From contig NZ_UWOS01000002.1 of NCBI RefSeq assembly GCF_900604515.1, positions 62,001 through 126,000 of the forward strand: a stretch of 64,000 nt of DNA. Direction: 5' to 3'. Below are positions 38,922 to 48,501 of this stretch, piece by piece. Every line of letters starts with the position of its first letter. Position 1 is the stretch's first letter. This DNA comes from Arcanobacterium ihumii (GTDB lineage Bacteria; Actinomycetota; Actinomycetes; Actinomycetales; Actinomycetaceae). The notes under the pieces are model-generated. The model worked only from the letters and a program-made list of their open reading frames with translations. It had not been told where the DNA came from and made no database searches. The position numbers were made by a program, and so were the translations under genes.

Positions 38922-39484
38922 ACGACTCGATGTTTTTCCGAGGCGCTCTAGAAGCGATCCTCATGGTTGCCAGCGAGCCCGTTTCTTCGGCGCTTCTAGC
39001 TAATTCCCTAGGAATTTCTGAAGCTGAAACAGACTCTCTACTACGTGCTCTTGCTCATGAATACGAGTCCGGTAGTACTACGCCTCGTGGCTTCACGCTT
39101 CGTGAAGTCGGAGGAGGCTGGCGGTTCTACTCACACCCTCGTTATGCCGATTTAGTAGGGAACTTTGTAACTGCCGGTCAATCAAATAAACTTTCGGTAC
39201 AGGCATTAGAAACACTTGCTGTGATAGCCTACCGTCAACCTGTCACTCGTGCGCAGATTGCGGCTATTCGCGGAGTTGAGGTAGATTCGGTGGTTCGAAC
39301 TCTGCAAACGCGAGGTCTCGTGGAGCAGGTAGGAACCACGGCTGCTACCGGTGCCGGTCTATATGGAACAACTGATTACTTTTTGGAACGAATGGGTATG
39401 AATTCTTTGGCGGAATTGGCTCCGCTTGCACCCTATTTGCCCGAGAATGAAGACTTAGAAGACGTCGAAAAGGAAATAAGATGA
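38918..39484 (+). CDS. scpB: segregation and condensation protein B
   Basis: Winged-helix partner of ScpA in the SMC-ScpAB complex, 188 aa. Two WH domains (about 1-85 and 86-165): GALEAILMVASEPVS, GFTLREVGGGWRFYSHP, LSVQALETLAVIAYRQPVTRAQIAAIRG (second WH, about 95-122) and VVRTLQTRGLVEQVG. Start overlaps the scpA stop (ATGA at 38918) and its stop overlaps rluB (ATGA at 39481), so the three are translationally coupled. Confidence 0.95.
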   Translation: MNDSMFFRGALEAILMVASEPVSSALLANSLGISEAETDSLLRALAHEYESGSTTPRGFTLREVGGGWRFYSHPRYADLVGNFVTAGQSNKLSVQALETLAVIAYRQPVTRAQIAAIRGVEVDSVVRTLQTRGLVEQVGTTAATGAGLYGTTDYFLERMGMNSLAELAPLAPYLPENEDLEDVEKEIR

Positions 39485-40236
39485 GTCGAATTGTACAGAA
39501 TCTCCACGATCCCCAAGGGGAGCGTCTCCAAAAGGTACTCGCTCACGCGGGTGTCGGCTCACGCCGAGCATGCGAAGACCTCATTGAAGAAGGACGCGTG
39601 ACCGTCGACGGTCACGTCGTTTCACAGCTCGGAATCCGCGTCAATCCGGAAACCGCCGTCATCCACGTTGATGGCAATAGGATTCAAAGCGACGAATCAA
39701 AACTTACCATTGCCCTTTATAAGCCGCCAGGGGTCGTCTCCACCATGCACGACGATCAGGGTCGCCCAACCTTGCAAGATTTCGTTCAGGATCGCACCGA
39801 ACGCCTATTCCACGTGGGAAGGCTCGACGTCGATACCGAAGGTCTCATTCTTCTTTCTAACGACGGCGAACTCACGCATCGTTTGACCCACCCATCCTTC
39901 GAAGTGCCCAAGACGTACATTGCGCGTGTTGAGGGAACAGTAACGCGTGGTCTTGGAAAGGTGCTCGAAAAAGGTATTACCCTTGAAGACGGACCCGTCA
40001 AGGTCGATAGCTTTGTATTGCGGGAAGCAGCCCGGAAAAACTCGATTATTGAAGTAACTTTGCATTCGGGGCGTAATCGAATTGTTCGACGCATCATGGA
40101 AGAAGTTGGGCACCCGGTTATGGAACTAGTTCGTACCCGGTTTGGAAACATCACGGTTGGTCGCCTTAAACCTGGTCAGACACGTATTATCGGTGGTACT
40201 GAGCTCAGTGCGCTAATGAATTTGGTTGAACTCTAA
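39481..40236 (+). CDS. rluB: 23S rRNA pseudouridine synthase, RluB-type
   Basis: Isomerises uridine in 23S rRNA (position 2605 by analogy). 251 aa with an N-terminal S4 RNA-binding domain (GERLQKVLAHAGVGSRRACEDLI, split at about 12-34) and a catalytic RsuA-family domain: KPPGVVSTMHDDQGRPT, catalytic D in GRLDVDTEGLILLSNDG (about 115-131), and LHSGRNRIVRRIMEEVGHPV. Typical gene order scpB-rluB-cmk-der. Its TAA stop overlaps the next ATG (TAATG). Confidence 0.93.
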   Translation: MSRIVQNLHDPQGERLQKVLAHAGVGSRRACEDLIEEGRVTVDGHVVSQLGIRVNPETAVIHVDGNRIQSDESKLTIALYKPPGVVSTMHDDQGRPTLQDFVQDRTERLFHVGRLDVDTEGLILLSNDGELTHRLTHPSFEVPKTYIARVEGTVTRGLGKVLEKGITLEDGPVKVDSFVLREAARKNSIIEVTLHSGRNRIVRRIMEEVGHPVMELVRTRFGNITVGRLKPGQTRIIGGTELSALMNLVEL

Positions 40237-42029
40237 TGTGCATCAACTCTCCGGCTCTTACAAAATCTCCGGTGCTTATTATCGGTACCGGTCTTTTGGG
40301 TACCTCAATTGCGCTGAGACTCAGGACTAGGGGAGTACAGGTTCACCTTGAAGATATCTCTCCGATCGCTGCACTATTAGCTCAGGACCTTGGCGCAGGA
40401 ATAATTGAGCCGGTTGAAGACCCTTCCCTCGTCGTCATTGCAGTTCCGCCAGATGTCGCCACTCAGACGATCTCAAACACTCTAGCCAAGTACCCCAACG
40501 CAATCGTCACCGATGTTTCCTCAGTCAAATCAAAAATTGTTGGAGAAATCGAAGGTTTTCCTGGGGCCAACCGCTGGGTAGGTTCGCATCCAATGGCAGG
40601 GAAAGAGCGATCGGGTGCGATAGCAGCCGATTCTGATCTTTTTATCGGACGTCCGTGGGTGGTTGTGCCATGCCAATCCTCCTCGGCAGTGGCGATCAGT
40701 ACAATACGCGACCTCGCGCTTGATATGGATGCCTCAGTCGTAACCATGTCCGCTAAAGAACATGATCACGCCGTTGCAGTAGTTTCTCATGTACCACAAA
40801 TAATGAGTTCGCTAGTTGCAGCTTCACTTGTTAATGAGCCTGCTACCGCACTTGGGCTCTCTGGTCAGGGGATTCGAGATGTTACTCGTATCGCACAATC
40901 TGATCCCCTGCTCTGGACCTCAATTATTTCGGAAAATCGCAAGGAGATTTCCTCGGTTCTGCACTCCATTGAAAACAAGTTATCGACTTTGATCAATGCG
41001 GTGGATTCACCGTCGAGCCTCCACGTGATTTCTGAGACCATTGCCAGTGGAAACGAAGGAGTTTTTAGGATTCCAGGCAAACACGGAGGAGCTCCTGCTC
41101 AATATGCAGAAGTCATCGTACTGGTTCCTGATAAGCCTGCCGAGCTTGGTCGATTGTTCACTGAAGTAGGTGAAATCGGCATTAATATCGAAGATTTTGC
41201 ACTCGAACATTCACCGCAGCAACCAGCTGGACGAGCACAACTTTCCGTGTTGCCGGCTTATGCTCGAGACCTCGAATTAGGACTTGAAAAGCGGGGATGG
41301 CAAGTTATTAACATGTCTAGGAAGGACATCATGCCTCTGGTTGTAGCTATTGACGGACCATCCGGTTCTGGTAAGTCTACAGTTTCGCGTAATTTAGCTA
41401 AGAAATTAGGCTTGGCTTACCTCGATACCGGTGCTATGTATCGCGCGGCAACATGGTGGGCTCTAAACCAAGGCATTAGCCTCGACGATGTCCAAGCAGT
41501 TTCTGAAGCTACCAAGACCATGCCACTTGACATCAGCTTAGACCCTGAAGAACCCCAATTCTTCTGCGATGGTCATGATATCTCTTCCGATATCCGCACC
41601 TCAGAACTCTCAAAAGTTGTTTCTAAGGTGGCCACGAACCTCGAGGTTCGTGCGAATATGAAACAGCGTCAGCGCGACCTCATCAAGAAAGCTACTCAAG
41701 CTCAAGGCCCATCAGGTGGAAAGGGTATCGTCGCTGAAGGTCGAGATATTACCACTGTTGTAGCGCCCGATGCCGATGTGAGAGTTCTATTAACGGCGTC
41801 AGAAAATGCCCGCTTGCGGCGCCGTGCACTTGAAGTCCGTGGTAGCGATGACGAAAGCACTCTTGCTGCAACGCGTGACGAAGTGATACGCCGTGATCGC
41901 GATGATTCTACGGTGTCTGATTTTATGACTGCTCAAGATGGCGTCACGACGATCGATTCTTCGGAATTAACGATTGATCAGGTTGTCGCTACCATCGAAG
42001 CGCTAACAACGGAGGTCCCACGTGGCTGA
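40236..42029 (+). CDS. fused prephenate dehydrogenase - cytidylate kinase
   Basis: One uninterrupted 597-aa frame contains two enzymes. Residues about 10-290 are TyrA (tyrosine synthesis): NAD-binding [17 protein letters not shown] (about 14-30), catalytic-region [13 protein letters not shown] (about 114-126), [19 protein letters not shown]. Residues about 300-355 are an ACT-type regulatory domain ([20 protein letters not shown]). From residue 366 it is Cmk, phosphorylating CMP/dCMP: P-loop [55 protein letters not shown]. There is no stop between them. AGGAAGGA at 41319-41326 precedes the codon M366 (ATG 41331) by 4-5 nt, so a separate Cmk could also be made. Adjacent separate genes are the usual state. 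Confidence 0.9.
   Translation: MCINSPALTKSPVLIIGTGLLGTSIALRLRTRGVQVHLEDISPIAALLAQDLGAGIIEPVEDPSLVVIAVPPDVATQTISNTLAKYPNAIVTDVSSVKSKIVGEIEGFPGANRWVGSHPMAGKERSGAIAADSDLFIGRPWVVVPCQSSSAVAISTIRDLALDMDASVVTMSAKEHDHAVAVVSHVPQIMSSLVAASLVNEPATALGLSGQGIRDVTRIAQSDPLLWTSIISENRKEISSVLHSIENKLSTLINAVDSPSSLHVISETIASGNEGVFRIPGKHGGAPAQYAEVIVLVPDKPAELGRLFTEVGEIGINIEDFALEHSPQQPAGRAQLSVLPAYARDLELGLEKRGWQVINMSRKDIMPLVVAIDGPSGSGKSTVSRNLAKKLGLAYLDTGAMYRAATWWALNQGISLDDVQAVSEATKTMPLDISLDPEEPQFFCDGHDISSDIRTSELSKVVSKVATNLEVRANMKQRQRDLIKKATQAQGPSGGKGIVAEGRDITTVVAPDADVRVLLTASENARLRRRALEVRGSDDESTLAATRDEVIRRDRDDSTVSDFMTAQDGVTTIDSSELTIDQVVATIEALTTEVPRG
41319..41333 (+). promoter_or_regulatory. internal ribosome-binding site and start for Cmk
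   Basis: AGGAAGGA followed by CATC and ATG (41331) inside the tyrA-cmk frame, exactly where stand-alone Cmk proteins begin ([16 protein letters not shown]). It would yield a 232-aa Cmk. Confidence 0.6.
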
Positions 42030-43506
42030 TGATTTTACCGAAGAATTCGACGATGAGATGGAGTTCGACGAAGCGCAGCAACGCGCGGAAATGATGAAGT
42101 CCTTTTTAGAGGACTACGAACTAGACGATGAAGACTTTACTTATCTTGAAGAAGACTTCGCGTTTTCTTCGCAAAACGAAGATCCTGGATATCCAGTTCT
42201 TGCCGTTGTCGGCCGTCCAAACGTCGGTAAGTCTACGCTGGTTAACCGCATTGTTGGAAAACGTGTTGCGGTTGTGCAAGACGAGCCTGGAGTTACTCGT
42301 GATCGCGTACGCTACGATGCTCAATGGAACGGCCGTACCTTTACACTGGTAGACACAGGTGGTTGGGAACTCGACGTCCAAGGTATAGATCGTTCGGTTG
42401 CAGAACAGTCTGAATACGCCATTGATCAGGCAGACGCTGTACTCCTAGTTGTAGACGCAACCGTCGGCGCAACTGATACAGATGAACAGATCGTTAGACT
42501 TCTTCGTAAGAGTGGAAAGCCAGTTATTTTAGCTGCGAATAAGGTTGACGCACCTGGACAAGAATCCGATGCCTCTTATTTGTGGTCACTAGGGCTAGGG
42601 GAGCCATACCCGATTTCAGCGCTTCACGGTCGTGGTACAGGCGATATTCTTGACGCTGTTATCAATATTTTACCCGAAGTTTCTGCAACCGCTACGCTTC
42701 GCCCGAAGAATGGTCCGCGCCGGATAGCACTGATTGGCCGGCCAAATGTTGGTAAGTCTTCACTTCTTAACCGCCTCGCAGGAGAAAATCGCGTCGTGGT
42801 TGATCCACTAGCTGGAACGACGCGCGATCCAGTCGATGAGATTATCGAGCTCGACGGACAGCAGTGGATGTTCGTCGATACCGCAGGTATCCGACGTCGT
42901 GTTCACCTCACTCACGGAGCTGACTACTACGCTTCGCTTCGTACTCAAGGTGCGCTGGAAAAGGCTGAGCTTGGTTTGGTCCTGATTGATGCCTCCCAGG
43001 AACTCACAGAGCAAGATATTCGCGTAATGCAGCAGGTAATCGACTCTGGGCGAGCTATGGTCATCGTTTGTAACAAATGGGATCTGGTCGATGAAGAACG
43101 CCGACTTATGCTTGATCGTGAGATTGATCGCGAGCTTGTTCAGATGCCATGGGTAGAACGTGTAAATCTTTCGGCAGCAACTGGGTGGCACACCAACCGC
43201 CTTACGCGAGCCATGGAAACTGCGCTTGAATCTTGGGACAAGCGTATTTCTACTGGAAAGCTCAATTCCTTCCTGGGCGAAATTGCAGCCGCCAACCCGC
43301 ATCCTGTACGCGGCGGTAAACAACCACGCGTCCTGTTTGGAACTCAAGTTGCAAACCGTCCTCCGAAATTCGTTCTTTTTGCATCTGGCTTCATCGAGCA
43401 CGGTTACCGTCGATTCTTGGAGCGGCGCCTACGCGAAGAATTTGGATTCGAAGGCAGCCCTATCCAGATTTCAGTTCGTGTGCGCGAAAAGCGCAAGCGC
43501 AAATGA
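42022..43506 (+). CDS. der: ribosome-assembly GTPase Der (EngA)
   Basis: Double GTPase needed for 50S maturation. 494 aa: an acidic, poorly conserved N-terminal extension (about 1-55, rich in D and E), G domain 1 with [19 protein letters not shown] (about 61-79), DTGGWE and NKVD; G domain 2 with [19 protein letters not shown] (about 237-255), [15 protein letters not shown]; and the C-terminal KH-like domain (from about 410). GTG start with GGAGG at 42011-42015; it overlaps the end of cmk by 8 nt. Normal position in the scpAB-rluB-cmk-der string. Confidence 0.96.
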   Translation: MADDFTEEFDDEMEFDEAQQRAEMMKSFLEDYELDDEDFTYLEEDFAFSSQNEDPGYPVLAVVGRPNVGKSTLVNRIVGKRVAVVQDEPGVTRDRVRYDAQWNGRTFTLVDTGGWELDVQGIDRSVAEQSEYAIDQADAVLLVVDATVGATDTDEQIVRLLRKSGKPVILAANKVDAPGQESDASYLWSLGLGEPYPISALHGRGTGDILDAVINILPEVSATATLRPKNGPRRIALIGRPNVGKSSLLNRLAGENRVVVDPLAGTTRDPVDEIIELDGQQWMFVDTAGIRRRVHLTHGADYYASLRTQGALEKAELGLVLIDASQELTEQDIRVMQQVIDSGRAMVIVCNKWDLVDEERRLMLDREIDRELVQMPWVERVNLSAATGWHTNRLTRAMETALESWDKRISTGKLNSFLGEIAAANPHPVRGGKQPRVLFGTQVANRPPKFVLFASGFIEHGYRRFLERRLREEFGFEGSPIQISVRVREKRKRK

Positions 43507-43519
43507 GCCCGTACCGAGA

Positions 43520-43531
43520 GTTAGATCTAAC
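43520..43531. promoter_or_regulatory. 12-bp palindrome before the SMR pair
   Basis: GTTAGATCTAAC is a perfect palindrome in the 57-bp gap upstream of the exporter genes, just before TTTTAAGCTATAGG. It could be an operator; no regulator is adjacent. Confidence 0.3.
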
Positions 43532-43563
43532 CTGATTTTAAGCTATAGGAAAGTGGCACAACC

Positions 43564-43878
43564 ATGTCTTGGTTAATCCTCGTACTCTCCGGCTTTGCTG
43601 AATCCATATGGGCTTTGGCACTCGGGGAGTCTGATGGATTTAAAAAACGGATCCCAACCGCCATCTTCGTTGTTTTTCTAGCGTTATCTATGCTTGGTCT
43701 GGCATTTGCGATGACGGCTATACCTACTGGAACAGCGTATGCGGTGTGGACCGGTATTGGAGCGTCGGTGACCGTCGTCGTTTCGATTCTTCGTGGTAAA
43801 GAAAAAACTTCGGTTTTCAAGATACTCTTACTGATGCTTCTCATCGGTTGCGTAGTCGGGTTAAAGGCGGTGGCCTAA
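43564..43878 (+). CDS. SMR-family transporter subunit 1 (Gdx/SugE-like)
   Basis: 104-aa protein with four transmembrane helices. The membrane-embedded glutamate lies in SGFAESIWALAL (about residue 13), and PTGTAYAVWTGIGASVTVVV (about 55-74) is the signature region. The WA.AL and GTAYAVWTGIG patterns resemble the Gdx (SugE) guanidinium-exporter branch more than EmrE-type multidrug pumps; substrate is inferred. GGAAAG precedes the ATG. It overlaps the second subunit by one base (TAATG), and such paired genes usually form heterodimers of opposite topology (YkkCD/EbrAB type). Confidence 0.87.
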   Translation: MSWLILVLSGFAESIWALALGESDGFKKRIPTAIFVVFLALSMLGLAFAMTAIPTGTAYAVWTGIGASVTVVVSILRGKEKTSVFKILLLMLLIGCVVGLKAVA

Positions 43879-44261
43879 TGCCTTGGTTAGTGCTGATCCT
43901 AAGCGCAGTATGTGAAGCAATTTGGGCAACCGCACTCAGTTTTTCGAATGGTTTGAGCAGTTTCGCACCGACGATGGTTTTCTTCCTCGCGCTCACGGCT
44001 TCAATGCTCGGGCTCGGATATGCAAGCAAAACCATCTCAATTTCGGTGGCGTATTCCGTTTGGGTTGGGATTGGCTCAGTCCTAACTATGCTGACTGCCT
44101 TTGCCTTCGAGCAAGAAAATCCCACCGCACTAAAAATCATGTTCTTAGCAGGAATAGTGCTCGCAGTGATCGGATTGAAGGTACTTTCGGTACGTGAAGA
44201 ATCAGATAAAGAATTAAGTCATAGTGTTGAAGTAGGCGTGGCTGATCATTTTGGAAACTGA
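43878..44261 (+). CDS. SMR-family transporter subunit 2
   Basis: 127-aa partner of the preceding gene: four transmembrane helices, glutamate in SAVCEAIWATALSF (about residue 13), SVAYSVWVGIGSVLTML (about 56-72), then a hydrophilic C-terminal tail of about 22 residues. ATG 43878 overlaps the upstream TAA; an in-frame ATG at 43848 lies inside the first gene and would add residues not found in the family. The pair is likely one transporter; the distribution of positive residues in loops could show the opposed topology. Confidence 0.86.
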   Translation: MPWLVLILSAVCEAIWATALSFSNGLSSFAPTMVFFLALTASMLGLGYASKTISISVAYSVWVGIGSVLTMLTAFAFEQENPTALKIMFLAGIVLAVIGLKVLSVREESDKELSHSVEVGVADHFGN

Positions 44262-44296
44262 AACAAATCTAGTCATCATGTTTCCTAAAATAATTA

Positions 44297-44326
44297 AAGA
44301 GCTCAGAGTTAAACCTCTGAGCTCTT
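44297..44326. terminator. bidirectional terminator (SMR pair / tRNA-Pro)
   Basis: 12-bp stem AAGAGCTCAGAG (44297-44308) against 44315-44326, loop TTAAAC. On the plus strand GCTTT follows; on the minus strand, after tRNA-Pro, TTAATTATTTT follows. Confidence 0.8.
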
Positions 44327-44335
44327 GCTTTATCG

Positions 44336-44409
<74 letters not shown>

Positions 44410-44531
44410 CCGGCTTAAATATCCATTCGAGCCGTAGTCTTGTGACTCATCGATAATAGCCCATTGGCGCTTGGTAATGCCAATTGATTTGGAGATTTGC
44501 ATACAGATGAGAAACATTATTGAATTGAGAT

Positions 44532-47075
44532 ATGTCTGAGAATCTTGCCCGCCCTGAAGCACAATTGCGTAGCCACGCGCTAACAATCGACTCCTACGAA
44601 ATCCGACTCGATGTGGGGGAGGCACAAAGCGATCAGACGACATTTAACACATATTCAAAAATCAACTTCACCAAACACAACGATGCGCCGACCTTCATTG
44701 ATTTCATCGGCGAATCTGTAACATCTGTTCACGTTGACGGCGAGGCCCGAGCTTTTGATTTCGACGGCGCACGAATCACTTTCTCGCCCCTCACATCAGG
44801 TGAACATAGTATCGAAGTTGAAGCTATCGGTATCTATTCAACTTCTGGAGAGGGTCTGCATCGTTTTAAGGATCCTCTCGACAGCGAAACTTACCTATAC
44901 ACTCAATTCGAACCGGCAGATGCACGCCGAGTTTTCCCAAACTTTGAACAGCCAGATCTTAAGGCTTCTTTCCATATCTCAATTCGAGCTCCCCGTAGCT
45001 GGGTTGTTTTATCAAATGGAGTCGAAGTCGATTCTCGTGAAGACGGAGTTAACTCACTCGCAGTCCCGTGTTCTATTCGTTCCTTTGCGCCAACCGAACG
45101 GATATCTACATACCTCACCGCGTTCATCGCAGGCCCATATGTTTCGTTCAAAGATTCGGTGGAGACTGACTCTCAACATATTGACCTTGGTTTCTATTGT
45201 CGTTCTACCCTTGCCGAATACTTTGATATTGAAGATATTTCGACTGTCACGAAGCAAGGGCTTCACACTTTCCCTGTGGCCTTCGGCGTCGACTATCCGT
45301 GGGGAAAATACGATTCTGTTTTTGTTCCCGAATATAATCTCGGCGCGATGGAAAACCCTGGTTGTGTAACTTTTAATGAAGCAATCTATATCCACCGAGG
45401 GCAATCGACCCGTGCTCAGCGTGAAAGCCGAGCAAATACAATTCTGCATGAGATGTCCCATATGTGGTTCGGCGATTACACCACTCCCCAGTGGTGGGAT
45501 GATCTTTGGCTGAAAGAATCCTTTGCCGAGTTCATGGGTGCATGGGGATGTGCGACAGCAACTCAATACACAGAAGCTTGGCAGAGTTTTGCAGGGCGCA
45601 GGCTCGCATGGGCACTACAAAACGATCAATATCCAACCACCCATCCAATAGTTGCTGATGTCCCAGACCTCGAAGCAGCAGACCAAGTATTCGATGGGAT
45701 TACTTACGCCAAAGGCGCAGCTGTTTTACGCCAGCTCGTTGCTTGGGTAGGGGAGGACGCCTTCTTCGCGGGCGCACGCGCTTACTTTGCTTCGCATCCT
45801 TTCTCCAACGCCACTCTTGATGATTTGTTGGTTGCTCTTGAAAAATCTTCTGGTAAAGACGTACGTGAGTGGGCACGTCAATGGCTACAAAGCGCGGGTG
45901 TCTCCAGTATCGAAGTCCAACGCGGTGCCGATGGCGTTCACCTTCGCCAAGTAGGAAATGAGCCTTTGACCGGTGAGCAAATAACCCGTCCTCATCACAT
46001 CAAAGTTTCAGCTTGGAAGACTCAAGGAACCGTTCTGCATAAGGTCTCTTCTGTGGACGTTGACCTCTCAACCACAGCTTTTATCCCGTGGGATGAGCTC
46101 GGCGGGCAAGAGGTAGACGCAATTCTTCCTAATGATGAAGCTCTAACTTACGCAAAAATTATTTTCGACGACGTCTCCCTCCAGAGTTTCCTTCACCACG
46201 ATGTTAACGACGACTTGTCACGTTCAGTTGTTACGACGGCGATTTGGCAAGCTGTTCGTGACGGTTCCATCTCGCCACGCGATTACCTTTCGTTTGTGGC
46301 ATTGGTACCTGGCTTGAGGGACTCAGCTCTGCTCGCGCAGCGGTCTCAAACCGCTTTATTCGCAATTAGAAACTACGAACCTGCACAAACACGCGTGACT
46401 TTGCTCCGTGAGCTTTTCGAGCTTGCAAAGGACGAAGTGACGTCCGCTGGAATGGGGGAGAGTGACCAATCACTGACTTGGTTACGGATTATGGCTACAA
46501 CTGGAAGTTTGCTTCCAGAAACTGTTCCTACCATGCGCAACCAACTTGAAAAACTTAAAGATCAAGATCTTAGGTGGCAATTCTTATCGGCACTCGCTGC
46601 ACACAACGAGATCACAAGAACAGATCTCGATGCGGAACTCGCGATGAGCGGAAGTGCTTCCGATGCAGTTTCGCATCGCCTAGCGATGGCTACGTTGCCT
46701 GGAGACCGCTCCACGACGATTGAGACCTTACTTGAGTCGGCAAATTTGATGTCCAACACCCATGTTCAAGCCATGGTGGACGGCTTTGCACATCCTCTCC
46801 ATTCTGATGAAGCACATGAAGCCTTCCCAAACTACTTTAACCACATCGAATCTATTTGGAATCGATATTCGCAAGAGATTTCTGAGCGAATTATCTACGG
46901 TTTATATCCGAGTACCGATTGGAACTTTGTGGCTACGACGAGCAGCGAGCTCGACGCCGCAAATCACTGGCTAGATAACGCTGAGGCTCCAGCTGCTTTG
47001 CGGAAAATTATTCTTGACTGTCGCGACGAACACCAGCGGAAAATTAAAAACCAGCAGTTAAATTCGCCCAAGTAA
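44532..47075 (+). CDS. pepN: aminopeptidase N (M1 family)
   Basis: Zinc aminopeptidase of broad specificity, 847 aa, cytoplasmic (no signal peptide). Exopeptidase motif GAMENPGCVTF (about 275-285), zinc site HEMSHMWFGDY (about 308-318) with the second glutamate in LKESFAEFMGAW (about 327-338), catalytic tyrosine region FDGITYAKGAAVLRQL (about 390-405), and a long helical ERAP1-like C-terminal domain. No Shine-Dalgarno sequence; TTGAAT ends 6 nt before the ATG, so initiation may be leaderless. Single-gene unit divergent from tRNA-Pro. Confidence 0.95.
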   Translation: MSENLARPEAQLRSHALTIDSYEIRLDVGEAQSDQTTFNTYSKINFTKHNDAPTFIDFIGESVTSVHVDGEARAFDFDGARITFSPLTSGEHSIEVEAIGIYSTSGEGLHRFKDPLDSETYLYTQFEPADARRVFPNFEQPDLKASFHISIRAPRSWVVLSNGVEVDSREDGVNSLAVPCSIRSFAPTERISTYLTAFIAGPYVSFKDSVETDSQHIDLGFYCRSTLAEYFDIEDISTVTKQGLHTFPVAFGVDYPWGKYDSVFVPEYNLGAMENPGCVTFNEAIYIHRGQSTRAQRESRANTILHEMSHMWFGDYTTPQWWDDLWLKESFAEFMGAWGCATATQYTEAWQSFAGRRLAWALQNDQYPTTHPIVADVPDLEAADQVFDGITYAKGAAVLRQLVAWVGEDAFFAGARAYFASHPFSNATLDDLLVALEKSSGKDVREWARQWLQSAGVSSIEVQRGADGVHLRQVGNEPLTGEQITRPHHIKVSAWKTQGTVLHKVSSVDVDLSTTAFIPWDELGGQEVDAILPNDEALTYAKIIFDDVSLQSFLHHDVNDDLSRSVVTTAIWQAVRDGSISPRDYLSFVALVPGLRDSALLAQRSQTALFAIRNYEPAQTRVTLLRELFELAKDEVTSAGMGESDQSLTWLRIMATTGSLLPETVPTMRNQLEKLKDQDLRWQFLSALAAHNEITRTDLDAELAMSGSASDAVSHRLAMATLPGDRSTTIETLLESANLMSNTHVQAMVDGFAHPLHSDEAHEAFPNYFNHIESIWNRYSQEISERIIYGLYPSTDWNFVATTSSELDAANHWLDNAEAPAALRKIILDCRDEHQRKIKNQQLNSPK

Positions 47076-47153
47076 CTTCTTGAACAAAGATGCATTCTAG
47101 GTGGTTCTCCGCCTAAGATAGAAGAAATAAAAGACCATGGTGAGGAGAGTGAA

Positions 47154-47612
47154 ATGTCGACCGAGGAATTTAATGCACATTTGACTTCTAATTCGCAGGA
47201 TCCTTCGTCGACGTCGCGTTTTACTGTTACTAGCAATTCTCAGCCGCTTGGTGAGGTTAAAGGGCTAGATGCTGATGACCGCGCAGCAATTGAAGCTCTT
47301 CCAGAATCATCTGCGCTTCTTATTGTGCGTCGTGGACCAAACTATGGAGCTCGGTTCTTACTCAACTCGGATCTGACTGTTGCAGGACGCCACCCTAAGT
47401 CCGATATTTTCCTAGATGACGTCACGGTGTCGCGCCGTCACGCTCATTTTATTCGCAAAGGTAATCAGTTCTATGTGTGTGATGCTCACTCCTTGAATGG
47501 CACCTACGTTAACCAAAAGCTTACCGATGAATCTCTTCTTTCTAATGGAGATGAAGTACGAATCGGGAAGTATCAACTCACATTTTTCGCATCTCCAAAG
47601 GCAACTCAATGA
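47154..47612 (+). CDS. garA: FHA-domain protein, GarA/OdhI-like
   Basis: 152 aa: a non-conserved Ser/Thr-rich N terminus and an FHA phosphothreonine-binding domain at about 65-145 (LLNSDLTVAGRHPKSDIFLDDVTVSRRHAHF given by position 69-99; SLNGTYVNQK). GarA/OdhI inhibits 2-oxoglutarate metabolism in mycobacteria and corynebacteria when an N-terminal ETTS motif is phosphorylated. Here no ETTS is visible; the nearest is SSTSRF at about residues 18-23. The name rests on gene order with ftsR and the second MerR gene. GAGGAGAGTG precedes the ATG. Overlaps ftsR by ATGA. Confidence 0.85.
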   Translation: MSTEEFNAHLTSNSQDPSSTSRFTVTSNSQPLGEVKGLDADDRAAIEALPESSALLIVRRGPNYGARFLLNSDLTVAGRHPKSDIFLDDVTVSRRHAHFIRKGNQFYVCDAHSLNGTYVNQKLTDESLLSNGDEVRIGKYQLTFFASPKATQ

Positions 47613-48358
47613 CGCCTCAGGTAAAGGCAGAGCAATTTAACGCGGAACAAGTTACCTGGCCACAAAATGTCTCCCATGAGCCGACTCTAAAGATAGGGGA
47701 GGTCTTGGCAGCTTTAAACAGTGAGTTTCCTTATTTAGCCGCATCGAAGATTCGATATTTCGAAAGTCAAGAATTGGTAGAACCACATCGCACGGGTTCT
47801 AATCAAAGGCTTTTCTCACACGCAGACGTGGAGAGGCTTCGTTTTATTCTGATTGAGCAGCGCGATCGCTACGCTCGGCTTCCTCAAATTAAAGAAATGC
47901 TTAAGCAACTCGATATGGGAGAGGCAAAGTCTGAGCATCCGGGCAAGATGCGAATTATTCGTGAAACTGATATCCATACGCCAAGACCTGGTACACGTCT
48001 ACGCAAAGAAGAACTGGCCACGCTTACCGGCGCTTCGATCATACAGATCGACGAATTCGTCAATGCCGGCCTCCTAGCTGTTGATTCGCGTGGCAGGCTC
48101 ACTGCCCAAGCAGTCGATATCGTTCGATACGCGCTACTTTTGGCAAATGAAGGCGTCGATTTTAGGAACTTACGCGCCGTACGCAACTCCGCCCATTCCC
48201 ACGCAGTCAATATTGTGAATCTCCTTGCGAATGAACGAGCCAAGAAATCCTCTGTTGCAAGGGAAAGAGTAATTGCTGAAACAGGGGAGCTCAGTACAAT
48301 GCTCACCAATTATTATCGAGCGCTTTTACTCGAAAGCATAGATGTTGAACTGCGCTAA
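47609..48358 (+). CDS. ftsR: MerR-family regulator FtsR
   Basis: 249-aa transcription factor with an N-terminal MerR-type winged helix (LKIGEVLAAL, SKIRYFESQELVEPHRTGSNQRLFS by position about 27-71) and a C-terminal helical region with a second MerR-like part (LRKEELATLTGAS). Matches the Rv1828/FtsR family, an activator of ftsZ in corynebacteria. Start overlaps the garA stop (ATGA). In mycobacteria a DUF151 nuclease gene follows; here it is absent and a 143-bp gap leads directly to the next MerR gene. Confidence 0.88.
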   Translation: MTPQVKAEQFNAEQVTWPQNVSHEPTLKIGEVLAALNSEFPYLAASKIRYFESQELVEPHRTGSNQRLFSHADVERLRFILIEQRDRYARLPQIKEMLKQLDMGEAKSEHPGKMRIIRETDIHTPRPGTRLRKEELATLTGASIIQIDEFVNAGLLAVDSRGRLTAQAVDIVRYALLLANEGVDFRNLRAVRNSAHSHAVNIVNLLANERAKKSSVARERVIAETGELSTMLTNYYRALLLESIDVELR

Positions 48359-48501
48359 TGCTTTTCACTTATCTCACAGAAGTTAAAGTAATACTTAAGA
48401 CACTCCGCTACGACACGCCAACTAAAGTTAGAGCTTTAGCGTTGAAATAGTAGGGATTACGGTCTAACCTTAAACCTAGTAGACCAACAAGGAGGGCTGA
48501 C

